Shown: piece after piece, positions 8,403-15,399 of the stretch | Layout: the number at the start of each line of letters is the position of its first letter | How positions within the stretch are numbered: the stretch's first letter is position 1 | From: a virus | Virus record (IMG/VR): IMGVR_UViG_3300007735_000664 | Span: 1 to 35,583 of that record | Length of the DNA stretch: 35,583 nucleotides | Strand: one strand, 5' to 3' | Translations under genes and position numbers: made by a program | Notes under the pieces: model-generated | What the model was told of the DNA's origin: nothing | Databases searched by the model: none | What the model saw: the letters and a program-made list of their open reading frames with translations, nothing else

Positions 8403-8672
8403 ATGCCTGCAACAGATTCATTTTCAAGATTTCAAACTCAAGCGTCTGACCCTGCAACTAACGCAGTTTTGGTCACGCCTTCAGATTCAACCGATTTAAC
8501 TTATGTTTCTCGTGCCGTTTATGTTGGCACAGGTGGAAATATGAAGGTCACTATGGCGGATTCGGGAACGGTTTTGTTCACGGGTGTGCCTTCAGGTACT
8601 ACTTTGCCGATTAGGGTTTCTCGCATTTGGAGTACCACGACTACCGCATCCACAATTATCAATTTGTTTTAA
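8403..8672 (+). CDS. Spike-base-like protein (RCAP_Rcc01079-type)
   Basis: This 89-residue protein has the ordered pattern ASDPATNAVLVTPSDSTDL, YVSRAVYVGTGGNMKVTMAD, VLFTGVPSGTTLPIRVSRIW, TTTTASTIINLF. The pattern matches small spike-base proteins of gene transfer agents and phages (TPSD.TDL, R.LYVGGGG, V.GVPAG..LPIRV, T..TTA). That family forms a small beta structure holding head or tail spikes. A promoter appears to end right before its ATG, suggesting it can be expressed separately from the upstream tail operon. The family assignment is by remembered motif; the location in the fibre region agrees. Confidence 0.65.
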   Translation: MPATDSFSRFQTQASDPATNAVLVTPSDSTDLTYVSRAVYVGTGGNMKVTMADSGTVLFTGVPSGTTLPIRVSRIWSTTTTASTIINLF

Positions 8673-8677
8673 GCGCC

Positions 8678-8827
8678 ATGAAAATTGGCGTTTCGGTTGG
8701 GGTGGCGAACAATATCGGTTGGTTCGCTTCCATTCTTGCCGACCTGATTGAAATTGCTGAAGATGTTTTTGAGTTTGTTCTTGATTCGTTGACACGAGGC
8801 GTTTTAGATAACGACATTTTGGGTTAG
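8678..8827 (+). CDS. Small protein with C-terminal VLDxxxxGVLD motif
   Basis: From ATG 8678 this encodes 49 residues, beginning MKIGVSVGVANNIGWFASI and ending EFVLDSLTRGVLDNDILG. The C-terminal motif also occurs at both ends of the hub-like protein at 4029-5288 (DDVDAGVLDN and DDAIFGVLDS), so it is probably a tail-related module. The open frame extends upstream to 8627 inside the previous gene, but ATG 8678 lies five bases after that gene's stop and is the better start. Function is unknown. Confidence 0.5.
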   Translation: MKIGVSVGVANNIGWFASILADLIEIAEDVFEFVLDSLTRGVLDNDILG

Positions 8828-8829
8828 TC

Positions 8830-10422
8830 ATGCGAATACCTAGGTGGGTTATACCTTTGCCTGCAATTTTTCTTTCGTTTTTTTCTATTTCAGCGAAAGC
8901 CGAACCGATATCAGGGTTAAACGCAGTTGGTTACAGCATTTCTGCTATACCTCCAATTCGGTCTGATGACGAATATCCGACTTGTGGTAGCGAGTTAGAA
9001 AACAATATCAATCGCAATTTTAATGGAGAGCCGTTTCAGCAATGTGGCAATGATTTGTTTATGATTCATTACACGGGCTACATCACGATTCCTGAAAACG
9101 AAACAATCAAATTTATGATTGCAGGAGATGACGGTGCAACCGTAAAAATTGGTACAGAAGAATTTGGTACTTGGAATGACAAAGGGTGTTCTTGGTCGGC
9201 GCCAACCACAAGTAGTTTTCCTGCCGACTCGTATGCCTTAGACGGTTGGTTTTACGAACATGGTGGTGGCACTTGTTATATGTTGGCTTGGAACATCAAC
9301 AATGCAGGGTGGGAAATTGTTCCCGATGATGCGTTTACTACAACGGCGGTTATTCAGACGACTACTACGACTACTCCTTCAACCACCACAACGAGTACGA
9401 CAACAACAACAACAACACAACCACCAACATCAACGACCTCATCTACAACAACCCTTCCCATATCAACGACCACAACCACAGAGCCAACTCAGACAAGCAC
9501 AACCACATCAACTGTAGATACCACGACAACGACAACCACAACAACTTCAACGACTGTTCCCCAAACGACAACAACGACTGAAGCCCCTTATACACCGCCT
9601 CAAACAACGACAACTACTCCCACCAACTATTCTGAACCCGTAACAACCACAGTTGCACCCGATACTTCAGAACCCGAAGACGAATCCAAAGACGAGACGG
9701 CATCTTCTACAACCTATCCTGACGATTCTCTTGAAGAACCTGTTGAGTCAACCAATCCTGAGACAACCGTTCCCGAGAACGAGGATGCGACTCTTCCCGA
9801 CGAATCAGAACAGCCAACAAACACAACAGAGCCACAGGAAAATACAACAGATACAACAATGTTAGAAGAAAAGGCTTCATCGGAAGAGACAATAACAGAG
9901 TCTTCGGAGGAAAGCGTGGATAGCACAATTCCCGAAAGTGAGCCGATTTTGACTGATGAAGAGGTTGCTGAAGTGATTGAAGAGGTGAAGGTTTTAAGTG
10001 TTATTAACGATGAACTTTTTGAAGAAATTTTGGATGTTTTGGATTCGGTGACCGCCGACCAAGTGGTTCTTGTTGTTGAGGCTTTGCTGAAGGCTGATTT
10101 AAGTGAAGAACAAGTGGTGAGTCTCGCTTCTAGTTCAGAGGTATTAGAGAATGTGAATGTTGAGCAAGCCGAACAAATCTTTGAAAGCCTCAACGAAGAT
10201 GCGTTGACTTTGGAGCAAGGGGCGGAAATTGTGGAAGCGGTGCAGTCGGCTCCTGAGGCAATTCGTCAAACTTTTGAGGAAAAAATTGATGTGTTTTCGG
10301 GTGTTTTTGATTCCTATGTGCCTGTTGGTTCTTTGATTCCTGTGAGCGCCCGTCGGACTCTTGTTGTCGTTGGTGCTGTTCTTTCTATGCTTCCTGCACC
10401 TAACCTCCCTAAATTCAGATAA
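8830..10422 (+). CDS. Secreted PA14-like, Thr-rich surface protein
   Basis: A 530-residue protein with a signal peptide: basic start MRIPRW, hydrophobic core VIPLPAIFLSFFSI and a likely cleavage after SAKA. Residues of about 30-170 look like a PA14 carbohydrate-binding domain (MIHYTGYITIPENETIKFMI, then AGDDGATVKI) with several Cys. Residues of about 175-285 are a Thr/Pro/Ser linker suited to glycosylation, followed by an acidic Ser/Thr/Glu region. A helical domain (around SSEVLENVNVEQAEQIFESL) and a hydrophobic, Arg-flanked C-terminus (TLVVVGAVLSMLPAP) finish it. From memory, the C-terminal half resembles secreted proteins of freshwater Acidimicrobiia. It may be a host-derived cell-surface protein made during infection, or a virion adhesin; it lies just before the lysis genes. 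Confidence 0.6.
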   Translation: MRIPRWVIPLPAIFLSFFSISAKAEPISGLNAVGYSISAIPPIRSDDEYPTCGSELENNINRNFNGEPFQQCGNDLFMIHYTGYITIPENETIKFMIAGDDGATVKIGTEEFGTWNDKGCSWSAPTTSSFPADSYALDGWFYEHGGGTCYMLAWNINNAGWEIVPDDAFTTTAVIQTTTTTTPSTTTTSTTTTTTTQPPTSTTSSTTTLPISTTTTTEPTQTSTTTSTVDTTTTTTTTTSTTVPQTTTTTEAPYTPPQTTTTTPTNYSEPVTTTVAPDTSEPEDESKDETASSTTYPDDSLEEPVESTNPETTVPENEDATLPDESEQPTNTTEPQENTTDTTMLEEKASSEETITESSEESVDSTIPESEPILTDEEVAEVIEEVKVLSVINDELFEEILDVLDSVTADQVVLVVEALLKADLSEEQVVSLASSSEVLENVNVEQAEQIFESLNEDALTLEQGAEIVEAVQSAPEAIRQTFEEKIDVFSGVFDSYVPVGSLIPVSARRTLVVVGAVLSMLPAPNLPKFR

Positions 10423-10463
10423 AACTTTTAGAACGCTTAATATGATGCGTTTTAGGAGTTTTT
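10421..10463 (+). terminator. Long hairpin over the lysis-gene ribosome binding site (terminator or RBS lock)
   Basis: Bases 10421-10436 can pair with 10447-10462 as a continuous 16-bp RNA stem (three G-U pairs) around a 10-base loop, followed by a U run (10459-10463). The 3' arm contains AGGAG (10454-10458), the Shine-Dalgarno sequence of the GTG start at 10464. The element could end transcription of the tail operon, hide the ribosome binding site of the first lysis gene, or both. Confidence 0.55.
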
Positions 10464-10637
10464 GTGAAGATTTTAAAAGACATTCATAGCCTTATTTGGA
10501 CGGTGGTTGGCACAGGTTTGTGTCTCATTACCTTGTCGGGCGCTACCCGCCGTTCGGGGCTTTTCATTACCGCTATTGGGTTGACTTTGCATTTTGTTGG
10601 TTTATTATTGCCTGAAGATAAAGACTCCTCAGATTAG
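10464..10637 (+). CDS. Small two-helix membrane protein, holin candidate
   Basis: A 57-residue frame starting at GTG 10464 (AGGAG five bases upstream) and ending TAG 10635-10637. It has two hydrophobic stretches, around LIWTVVGTGLCLITL and GLFITAIGLTLHFVGLLL, joined by a short basic turn (ATRRSG), and an acidic tail PEDKDSSD. This topology fits a small holin or antiholin. It is the first gene of the lysis cassette and its ribosome binding site lies in the hairpin described above. Family identity is not recognised. Confidence 0.6.
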   Translation: MKILKDIHSLIWTVVGTGLCLITLSGATRRSGLFITAIGLTLHFVGLLLPEDKDSSD

Positions 10638-10648
10638 AAAGATTTTTT

Positions 10649-10906
10649 ATGAAAAAAGCACAGGATATTGCTCAAAGACTTCTATCGCTTTTTATGGCGA
10701 ACGCTTTAGCGATAGTTACAGGTTCGGCAATTGTTGGCGGTATTCCCGTTTGGAAAGCGGCGGCACTTGCAGGTTTCACGGCTGTTGCACAAGTTGCGGA
10801 ACGCCTTGCCAAAGCATCGGTTGATGGCAACCTGACTGCACAAGAAATCTCTGATGCGTTTGGTGGTAATGGTAAACCTGTTGCTAAGAAACGACTCAAG
10901 AAGTGA
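10649..10906 (+). CDS. Holin-like membrane protein
   Basis: An 85-residue protein with one or two hydrophobic segments (LLSLFMANALAIVTGSAIVG and WKAAALAGFTAVAQVA), an amphipathic stretch and a strongly basic C-terminus (KPVAKKRLKK). This matches the layout of small phage holins of the r1t-like group in actinophages. It overlaps the endolysin start by four bases (GTGA), so holin and endolysin are translationally coupled. It would form holes or depolarise the membrane to time lysis. Which of the three nearby membrane proteins is the true holin cannot be decided from sequence. Confidence 0.65.
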   Translation: MKKAQDIAQRLLSLFMANALAIVTGSAIVGGIPVWKAAALAGFTAVAQVAERLAKASVDGNLTAQEISDAFGGNGKPVAKKRLKK

Positions 10907-11457
10907 GTCCTGTCGTTAGTTCAAGCGCTTTTCCAATCATCAAGGTCAAGTTACCTGCTGATTTAGAAGGCGTTAAGTGGGGGTTTTTGCCTGAATCTTT
11001 GTTGAAAGAGATTGAACCTTACGGCAAACTTCATTGGCGGGCGGCTGAATCTTGGGAAGCGATGCGACAGAAAGCCTTAGATGATGGTCTTGATTTTTTT
11101 AAACCGACTTCAGCAGGCGATACTTATAGGTCTTATGAGAGTCAAGAAACGGCTTTTCGTCAAAGATATCAACTAAAGCCGATAGCGAATAGTTCGTCAC
11201 GCACTTTTGAGGGCAAGACATGGTTTCTGAAAAGGGGTTTGGCGCCTTTAGCGGTTCCTGGGACGAGTAATCATAATTTGGGTTTGGCGGTAGATATTCA
11301 TACTGCTAGTGGTGACAGATTGAAATGGATGCAACAAAACATCGTCAATTTTGGCTGGTCTTGGGAAATGGTTCCAAAAGAACCTTGGCATATAAGGCTA
11401 GTTACGGGTGATGAACCTACGGAAGCGGTAAAAAATTATTGGGCTTCTAAAGGGTGA
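10903..11457 (+). CDS. Endolysin, M15 D-Ala-D-Ala carboxypeptidase-like peptidase
   Basis: A 184-residue zinc peptidase of the VanY/M15 type that would cut peptide cross-links in host peptidoglycan. The metal site is visible: SNHNLGLAVD with His124 and Asp131, and EPWHIR with Glu160 and His163. The substrate-binding Arg lies in TYRSY (Arg76). There is no signal peptide, so it depends on the holin for export. No separate cell-wall-binding domain is present; the N-terminal 70 residues could serve. The GTG start overlaps the holin stop by four bases. The domain is complete. Confidence 0.88.
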   Translation: MSPVVSSSAFPIIKVKLPADLEGVKWGFLPESLLKEIEPYGKLHWRAAESWEAMRQKALDDGLDFFKPTSAGDTYRSYESQETAFRQRYQLKPIANSSSRTFEGKTWFLKRGLAPLAVPGTSNHNLGLAVDIHTASGDRLKWMQQNIVNFGWSWEMVPKEPWHIRLVTGDEPTEAVKNYWASKG

Positions 11458-11463
11458 TTCTCT

Positions 11464-11667
11464 ATGGATGCGGGGGTCATAAGTATTATCGTTGCTCTCA
11501 TTGGCGGGTTTTCAGCAATTTTGGCTAATTTGGTTTCTTTCAGGAAAGAGAATAAAGACGACCACGAAACGGTGAATTTGCGTCTTACACATTTGACACA
11601 ATCGGTTGACAGGGTGGGAGAAAAACTTGATGAACATATCCACGACCACGCCAAGGGCATGATGTAA
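11464..11667 (+). CDS. Membrane-anchored coiled-coil protein of the lysis cassette
   Basis: A 67-residue protein with an N-terminal membrane helix (VISIIVALIGGFSAILANLV) and a charged, heptad-like tail (ETVNLRLTHLTQSVDRVGEKLDEHIHDH). Small proteins of this type are common beside actinophage lysins and are often called holin-like or compared with spanins. An outward-facing tail could act on the cell wall or envelope. It starts at ATG 11464, seven bases after the endolysin stop. Function is inferred from position and topology only. Confidence 0.6.
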   Translation: MDAGVISIIVALIGGFSAILANLVSFRKENKDDHETVNLRLTHLTQSVDRVGEKLDEHIHDHAKGMM

Positions 11668-11698
11668 GGTAGTTCTACCAACTTTTAAGAGGGGTGCC

Positions 11699-11977
11699 GT
11701 GCCTACCCATAAAACTGAACCAAGTGCTTTGCTAATTGAGTTGACCACCGATTTGAAACCTTGTCGTATGTGTCAAGTTTTAGAGCAGTTGCCTGCATCA
11801 GAAAAAGATGCTTTGTTGCTCGTTGTGAAAAAGATGCGGGAAAAGAACACGACGCAACATGGTCGTTCACAACACACTTATTCGTATTCGTGGCTTGCCA
11901 ATGTTTTGACAAAGCACGGTTTTCCGATGGAGAGAAAAGATGTCAGAAATTATGTGACAGGCAAGTGTGAGTGCTAA
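11699..11977 (+). CDS. Small Cys-containing HTH-like DNA-binding protein
   Basis: A 92-residue protein with a CRMC pair near residue 22, a Leu/Lys-rich helix, a helix-turn-helix-like part (YSWLANVLTKHGFPMERKDV) and a final CEC. In many actinophages a protein of the same plan (CxxC, HTH, closing CxC) lies just upstream of the metallophosphoesterase, as here. It may bind zinc and DNA. The start is GTG 11699, behind AAGAGGGG. Its stop overlaps the next ATG by one base (TAATG). Target and role are unknown. Confidence 0.6.
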   Translation: MPTHKTEPSALLIELTTDLKPCRMCQVLEQLPASEKDALLLVVKKMREKNTTQHGRSQHTYSYSWLANVLTKHGFPMERKDVRNYVTGKCEC

Positions 11978-13140
11978 TGAGTTTTGAATCGGAGTTAAAA
12001 AACGGTCAGTTCACCGCAAAAGAAAAATTGTCTAAAATTGCGGCGCTTCTTGAACGCTCAGGAATTGATGCCGAAGAAATTGGTCGGATTGAACGGGTCA
12101 ATGTTTGGCAAGGTTTTATCAAAAACGGGGATGGTGAACCTGAACTTGTTGATTTGACGAGCATTATGTTGTCGCCGTCTTGGGCTGAAGAACCCCAATA
12201 TCCTGTGGTTCAACCCGCTAAACCAACAGTCATCAAACCTGTTCCTTCAAAACCCAAGATAGTTGATGCGACTGTGACCGTGATTTTGCCTGACCCACAA
12301 ATCGGTTACCGCCGTTTGGCTGACGGAACAATGTTGCCGATGCACGACGAGAAAGCAATGAATCTGTGCTTGCAGATGATGCGATTCATTAGACCCGACA
12401 AAGTTGTGAATCTTGGTGACTTTATAGATTTGCCTGAATGGTCGGCAAAGTTTTTAGTTTTGCCTGAGTTTGTTTTAACAACTCAACCATCCATTGACAG
12501 GGCGCACAAATTTTTGGCTGAGCAACGAGCAGTAGTTGGCGATTCGGCTGAAATGGTTTTGATTGCAGGCAACCATGATGCCCGTTTACCGATGGCGATA
12601 ACCCGAAACGCAATCTCTGCATTGAGATTGAAAAGAGCGAATCTGCCCGACAGTTTCCCTGTTCTTTCAATGGGTTTCTTGTTGAGATTAGATGAATTGA
12701 AGGTTAAATATTTGGGTGCCTATCCTGCACACAAGTATAAAATTGCCAAAGGCGGTAAAGGTCAGACTCCGCTCTATGCGATTCATGGCGACAAACTTGA
12801 TGTTGCCAAAGTTGCCAAAAGCGAACGGCAGTCCTTTGTGCAAGGTCATATACACCGAATTGCTCTTCACTCCGAAACCTATGAAGTCGGTGGTGAAAGA
12901 GAACAGGTTGTGGCTTTTTCCCCAGGATGTTTATGCCGTGTGGATGGCTATGTGCCTTCAACAAAGTCGGCTGTAAATGATGACGGTATCCCTGTGACTC
13001 GTTTTGAATCTTGGCAACAAGGTATGGCTGTAATCACGGAAACAAAAGATGGATTTTGGTCTTTAGAAATGGTGTCAATTACCGATGGAAAGGCGATTTA
13101 TCGTGGAAGAGTTTTCACATCTGACGGCAAAAACAAATAA
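11977..13140 (+). CDS. Metallophosphoesterase (calcineurin-like)
   Basis: A 387-residue protein with the full metal-binding motif set of calcineurin-like phosphoesterases: DPQ (residues 106-108), GDFID (147-151), GNHD (198-201), HGD (270-272) and GHIH (290-293). The first 95 residues form a separate helical and Pro-rich segment. Relatives in actinophages are often annotated as Mre11-like nucleases because they sit with recombination genes; the substrate of this one is unknown. I chose ATG 11977, overlapping the previous stop, over an in-frame GTG at 11971. Neighbouring YqaJ exonuclease and ssDNA-associated genes make a DNA processing role plausible. Confidence 0.85.
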   Translation: MSFESELKNGQFTAKEKLSKIAALLERSGIDAEEIGRIERVNVWQGFIKNGDGEPELVDLTSIMLSPSWAEEPQYPVVQPAKPTVIKPVPSKPKIVDATVTVILPDPQIGYRRLADGTMLPMHDEKAMNLCLQMMRFIRPDKVVNLGDFIDLPEWSAKFLVLPEFVLTTQPSIDRAHKFLAEQRAVVGDSAEMVLIAGNHDARLPMAITRNAISALRLKRANLPDSFPVLSMGFLLRLDELKVKYLGAYPAHKYKIAKGGKGQTPLYAIHGDKLDVAKVAKSERQSFVQGHIHRIALHSETYEVGGEREQVVAFSPGCLCRVDGYVPSTKSAVNDDGIPVTRFESWQQGMAVITETKDGFWSLEMVSITDGKAIYRGRVFTSDGKNK

Positions 13141-13396
13141 ACCAACTTTGTTGGAAGCGGCGTCTGCCGTAGTCGTTTTATGGGCGGATATTTATGATTA
13201 CAAGCACGAAACTTGGGTTGATTTCCCGTTGGATTTAACGAAATTCAAACCTGCCGAGATGCGAACGATTGGATACCTGATTGGTTCTACGGGTGATTCA
13301 ATCATTGTTTGTTCCACGATTGATTTGCAAGATGATTTGTGTTCAACGGTCAGCGTGATTCCAAATGGTTGCATAAGAAGCATCACTGTGTTATAG
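13103..13396 (+). CDS. Hypothetical protein
   Basis: About 97 residues from GTG 13103, or 103 from an in-frame ATG at 13085; both overlap the phosphoesterase gene. GGAAAGG at 13087-13093 suits the GTG start. The protein is acidic with a Trp-containing region (VVLWADIYDYKHETWVDFPL) and a compact C-terminal part (YLIGSTGDSIIVCSTIDLQD). I recognise no family. A promoter for the next gene lies within its last codons. Confidence 0.5.
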   Translation: MEEFSHLTAKTNKPTLLEAASAVVVLWADIYDYKHETWVDFPLDLTKFKPAEMRTIGYLIGSTGDSIIVCSTIDLQDDLCSTVSVIPNGCIRSITVL

Positions 13397-13397
13397 T
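13369..13397 (+). promoter_or_regulatory. Promoter TTGCAT-N17-TATAGT
   Basis: A -35 hexamer TTGCAT (13369-13374) and a -10 hexamer TATAGT (13392-13397) are separated by exactly 17 bases. They precede the zinc-ribbon/YqaJ/ssDNA-protein operon. The same TATAGT -10 occurs at 19547 and 27435. A good ribosome binding site (GGAAAGGA) follows before ATG 13426. Confidence 0.65.
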
Positions 13398-13425
13398 CGT
13401 CGCATTGAATTGGAAAGGAACCAAT

Positions 13426-13608
13426 ATGACGGATTGTTTGCATTGTTTAGGGACAAAACAAATACTTGTACCGACTCGGGATGGCACCGATTTCGCCTTA
13501 TGTCCGAACTGTTTTAAGAATTTACCGAGAGGAAGGCACCCGTCAATAACCGTGCAACACCCCTCGGGCAAGATGATAATTAAACAAACCAAAGGAGAAA
13601 AAGGATGA
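13426..13608 (+). CDS. Small zinc-ribbon protein
   Basis: A 60-residue protein starting at ATG 13426 behind AAAGGAACC. Two cysteine pairs (Cys4/Cys7 and Cys26/Cys29: DCLHC and LCPNC) form a likely zinc ribbon; the basic C-terminus (KMIIKQTKGEKG) could contact nucleic acid. It is first in the operon and overlaps the YqaJ start by four bases (ATGA), suggesting coupled synthesis. No specific function is recognised. Confidence 0.65.
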   Translation: MTDCLHCLGTKQILVPTRDGTDFALCPNCFKNLPRGRHPSITVQHPSGKMIIKQTKGEKG

Positions 13609-14567
13609 CATTTCAACTGTTAGAAAAACCAACACACGGAAGTGTGGCATGGTTACGACAAAGATGGAAGGACAGCGAAGGGCGTTGTGTTTTTGGTGCC
13701 TCAGATATTCCTGTGTTGATGAACGCTTCACCTTGGCGCAATCGTGCCGAGTTGTTCATTGACAAAACAACTGAACCAACTTTAAACGAAGAAACACCCG
13801 CCATGCGAAAAGGAAACCTGCTAGAGCCAATTTTGTTGGCAGAAGCAGAAAGATTGTTGGGTGTTCCTATTTCAACTCCGTCCAAACAGTACAAGAAAGG
13901 TCGGCTCGTCGTTTCTTATGATGGGCTTCCAACTGAGCAGTTGGAGAAACCCGATTTTGTCATTGAGGCGAAAACAACTTCCTACAAGAATGTTGAATCG
14001 CTTGAAGATATCGGCATGGATTGGCGATGGCAGGCTTGGGCGCAATCAGAAATTTTTGGTGGCGTCCCTGTGTTCTTCGTCGTTTTTGACCGACGACAAA
14101 ACATCACGATTCACGAACTGCCCGATAACCCTTCAGCCCGAAATCAGTTGGTTGAAGAAAGCGAATTTTTCGGCAACAGGGTTGATTCAAAAGAACCTTT
14201 AACCAATTTCATTAACGAGTTGGATGCCGAGCAAATCGCTCAGTTTTTCCCGAGTACGAAACGAACCGTTGAACTACCCGTCAATGCGACGAATTGGTTG
14301 ACGGCTTTGGAGATGGCTCGTGAAATGAAAGCCGATGCAGAGAATCAAGAAAAACTTGCAAAGGATGAATTGGCACGATTATTGCAAGATGCCGATGTTG
14401 GCACCTTGAACGGAGTTTCTGTTGTATCTTGGAAAGAAACGGCAGGGAGGGCATCTTTGGATGTGAAGGCTTTGAAAGCCGACCATCCTGAGATACACGA
14501 CAAATACATCAAACAAGGGGCGCCGTATCGCACGATGCGTATGCTCAATTCAAAAAAGGAGAAATAG
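13605..14567 (+). CDS. YqaJ-like viral recombinase exonuclease
   Basis: A 320-residue nuclease of the YqaJ/lambda-exonuclease-like PD-(D/E)XK group. Motifs in order: GASDIPVLMNASPWRN (31-46), the Glu-containing MRKGNLLEP (67-75), YDGL with Asp106, and the catalytic EAK (121-123). The C-terminus (about residues 240-315) is a helical region ending TYR/MRML-like, as in actinophage relatives. Such enzymes resect double-stranded ends 5' to 3' for single-strand-annealing recombination. The next gene, likely an ssDNA-binding partner, is one base downstream. All catalytic residues are present. Confidence 0.85.
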   Translation: MTFQLLEKPTHGSVAWLRQRWKDSEGRCVFGASDIPVLMNASPWRNRAELFIDKTTEPTLNEETPAMRKGNLLEPILLAEAERLLGVPISTPSKQYKKGRLVVSYDGLPTEQLEKPDFVIEAKTTSYKNVESLEDIGMDWRWQAWAQSEIFGGVPVFFVVFDRRQNITIHELPDNPSARNQLVEESEFFGNRVDSKEPLTNFINELDAEQIAQFFPSTKRTVELPVNATNWLTALEMAREMKADAENQEKLAKDELARLLQDADVGTLNGVSVVSWKETAGRASLDVKALKADHPEIHDKYIKQGAPYRTMRMLNSKKEK

Positions 14568-14568
14568 A

Positions 14569-15276
14569 ATGGCGTTCAATAACAGCGATTACATTGATGT
14601 TGCAACAAGAATCGGAATGTTTCGGGACAAGCATCCCGAGGGTTCTTTGCAACCCGCTAATTTAAGTAAACCGTATGAGATTGTGACCGTTGGCGATAAA
14701 ACTTTTATCGTCGTGGTTGCTTGTGCATACCGCAATCAAGAAGACACCCGACCTGGGGTGGGCATGGCTTGGGAGCCATTCCCTGCAATGAACCAACAGA
14801 TGAGAGGTTCAGAGTTGATGCTCTGTGAAACTTCTGCTTGGGGTCGTGCAATCGTCGCCGTTTTAGCGGCTGATACCAAACGAGGTATCGCTTCTCAAGA
14901 CGAGATTGTTGCCCGAAACAACACTCAGTTAATCAACAATGCTTTCCCAAATTCGGTTGAAGTTCAACCATCGGCATCTGCAAGTTACCCGCAACGAAAC
15001 TCGTCGGGTGGCTCACAGACTCAAGGTGGCGCCTCACCCAAGCAACAAAACTTCATTAAAAAGTTGTGTCAGGATAACAATGTGACTGACCCGATGGCTT
15101 TTGTGTCGGGGTTATTGGACAGAAATGTTGATTCGTTGAGCGAGTTATCAGGGCGTGATGCGTCCAAGGTTATTGAAGGTTTGTTGAATCCTGCGGGTCA
15201 AAAGTCGGCTCCTGCCGTGACGAAGAAACCTGTAGCACAAACACCTTTGTATCTTCCTGACGAAGAACCGTTCTAA
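14569..15276 (+). CDS. ssDNA-binding/annealing-associated protein, probable
   Basis: A 235-residue protein. The N-terminal domain (YIDVATRIGMFRDKHPEGSL, then TRPGVGMAWEP, RGSELMLCETSAWGRAIVAV) matches a family widespread in actinophages beside YqaJ exonucleases. A Gln/Ser/Gly-rich linker (residues 145-165) joins a small C-terminal helical domain (SPKQQNFIKKLCQDN, then ELSGRDASKVIEGLL) and an acidic end DEEPF. An acidic tip on a flexible tail is typical of ssDNA-binding proteins. Together with the upstream exonuclease it would form an exonuclease/annealing pair. The biochemical role is inferred from context; I do not know a tested member. Confidence 0.65.
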   Translation: MAFNNSDYIDVATRIGMFRDKHPEGSLQPANLSKPYEIVTVGDKTFIVVVACAYRNQEDTRPGVGMAWEPFPAMNQQMRGSELMLCETSAWGRAIVAVLAADTKRGIASQDEIVARNNTQLINNAFPNSVEVQPSASASYPQRNSSGGSQTQGGASPKQQNFIKKLCQDNNVTDPMAFVSGLLDRNVDSLSELSGRDASKVIEGLLNPAGQKSAPAVTKKPVAQTPLYLPDEEPF

Positions 15277-15288
15277 GGTCATGGTGTT

Positions 15289-15314
15289 GGTGGGTCGCCG
15301 TGCTACGACCCACC
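15289..15314 (+). terminator. Strong hairpin after the recombination operon
   Basis: GGTGGGTCG (15289-15297) pairs perfectly with CGACCCACC (15306-15314) around an 8-base loop, 12 bases after the preceding stop. There is no U run behind it, so it may be a processing or 3'-stabilising hairpin, or a terminator that works without a U tract. The rest of 15315-15399 is the leader of the next gene, with AAGGAGCGG as its ribosome binding site. Confidence 0.5.
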
Positions 15315-15399
15315 ATCAACCGTTAACCCGACGGATTTTAGGATGATGGACGACAAAAAATTTTAAAGGTAAGTTTCGTTTAGTGTAAGGAGCGGTTCG

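Noticed and set aside
9355-9655. ACA/ACG-rich repeats resembling a tandem array
   Set aside because: They are codons of the Thr-rich linker of the secreted protein; unit length is irregular, so neither CRISPR nor iterons.
9714-10193. A 159-codon minus-strand Ser-rich frame opposite the PA14 protein
   Set aside because: The Ser/Val-rich text is the complement of the Glu/Thr-rich coding region; no ribosome binding site or domain.
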